From Paenibacillus sp. (GTDB lineage Bacteria; Bacillota; Bacilli; Paenibacillales; Paenibacillaceae): 5,910 nucleotides of DNA. A program made the translations under genes and the position numbers. A model generated the notes under the pieces. It searched no databases. It worked only from the letters and a program-made list of their open reading frames with translations, and had not been told where the DNA came from. The stretch is taken from the NCBI GenBank assembly GCA_029256665.1, contig JAQSXN010000277.1:1-5910 (forward strand), read 5' to 3'. Positions 5,859-5,910 of the stretch are shown here, in pieces. Each line of letters begins with the position of its first letter. Position 1 is the first letter of the stretch.

Positions 5859-5910
5859 ATGAACAAAAAAAGCATTCGCGACGTAGCAGAATTGGCGGGA
5901 AAACGGGTAT
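5859..5910 (+). CDS. pgk: Phosphoglycerate kinase, N-terminal fragment (cut by window end)
   Basis: Seventeen codons are visible, MNKKSIRDVAELAGKRV, preceded by GGAGG (5846-5850) eight bases before the ATG. The pattern MNKK-hydrophobic-xD-x-GKxV is the start of bacterial phosphoglycerate kinases, which continue with FxRVDFNVP. pgk is the expected gene after gapA in the Firmicute glycolytic operon. The enzyme transfers phosphate from 1,3-bisphosphoglycerate to ADP. The segment IRDVAELAG also resembles a LacI-family helix-turn-helix, but GKRV in place of the usual VSxxTVSR argues against that. The call rests on a short fragment plus gene order. Confidence 0.85.
   Translation, partial: MNKKSIRDVAELAGKRV

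Noticed and set aside
5859..5910. LacI-family regulator start, from SIRDVAELAG
   Set aside because: The helix-turn-helix would need VSxxTVSR next, but the sequence continues GKRV, which fits phosphoglycerate kinase, and pgk is expected after gapA.
1..5910. CRISPR arrays, insertion sequences, phage or attachment sites
   Set aside because: No spaced repeats, transposase motifs, terminal inverted repeats or duplicated tRNA 3' end were found on either strand.

Overview
The window looks like chromosomal DNA from a Paenibacillaceae-type Firmicute (Paenibacillus, Cohnella or a close relative). The grounds are a moderately GC-rich sequence, strong AGGAGG-type ribosome binding sites, sigma-A-like promoters, a Bacillus-type CggR with its cognate operator, the cggR-gapA-pgk gene order, and a tRNA with encoded CCA. 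The genus is an inference from gene style, not from a search.

Left half, minus strand (1-3240). Transcription runs leftward through three units. A tRNA-Arg(CCG) gene (3111-3185) has its own promoter and a strong intrinsic terminator. An AraC-family regulator with a cupin sensor domain follows (2094-2993). Next is a large ADP-ribosylglycohydrolase-superfamily protein (1992 to beyond position 1), truncated by the window edge, in which an ARH-type catalytic domain is joined to a long C-terminal extension that looks like beta-sandwich, carbohydrate-binding-like material. The 101-bp gap between regulator and enzyme holds a short terminator-like hairpin and an exact 7-bp direct repeat (TTGCCAA on the plus strand) with a 21-bp period. 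That is the geometry of AraC-type half-sites, and it sits at the right distance from a possible -10 box. The simplest reading is a regulator that controls the neighbouring enzyme, probably in carbohydrate or glycoside metabolism. The substrate is unknown.

Right half, plus strand (3277-5910). This is the start of the central glycolytic operon: cggR (3451-4485), gapA (4746-5756) and the first codons of pgk (from 5859). The cggR promoter is followed at once by a two-unit CggR operator (3340-3375) of the pattern known in Bacillus subtilis. A cre-like site lies about 57 bp upstream of the predicted transcription start. The 260-bp cggR-gapA gap contains no gene but holds a long hairpin and a set of alternative pairings that could act in mRNA processing or attenuation. 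A 10-bp stem hairpin separates gapA from pgk.

How it works together: CggR, relieved by fructose-1,6-bisphosphate, would control the cggR-gapA-pgk transcript as a downstream roadblock. Intergenic RNA structures would then let gapA accumulate above cggR. The glycolytic half is well understood by homology. The AraC/ADP-ribosylglycohydrolase pair is the less described part of the window.
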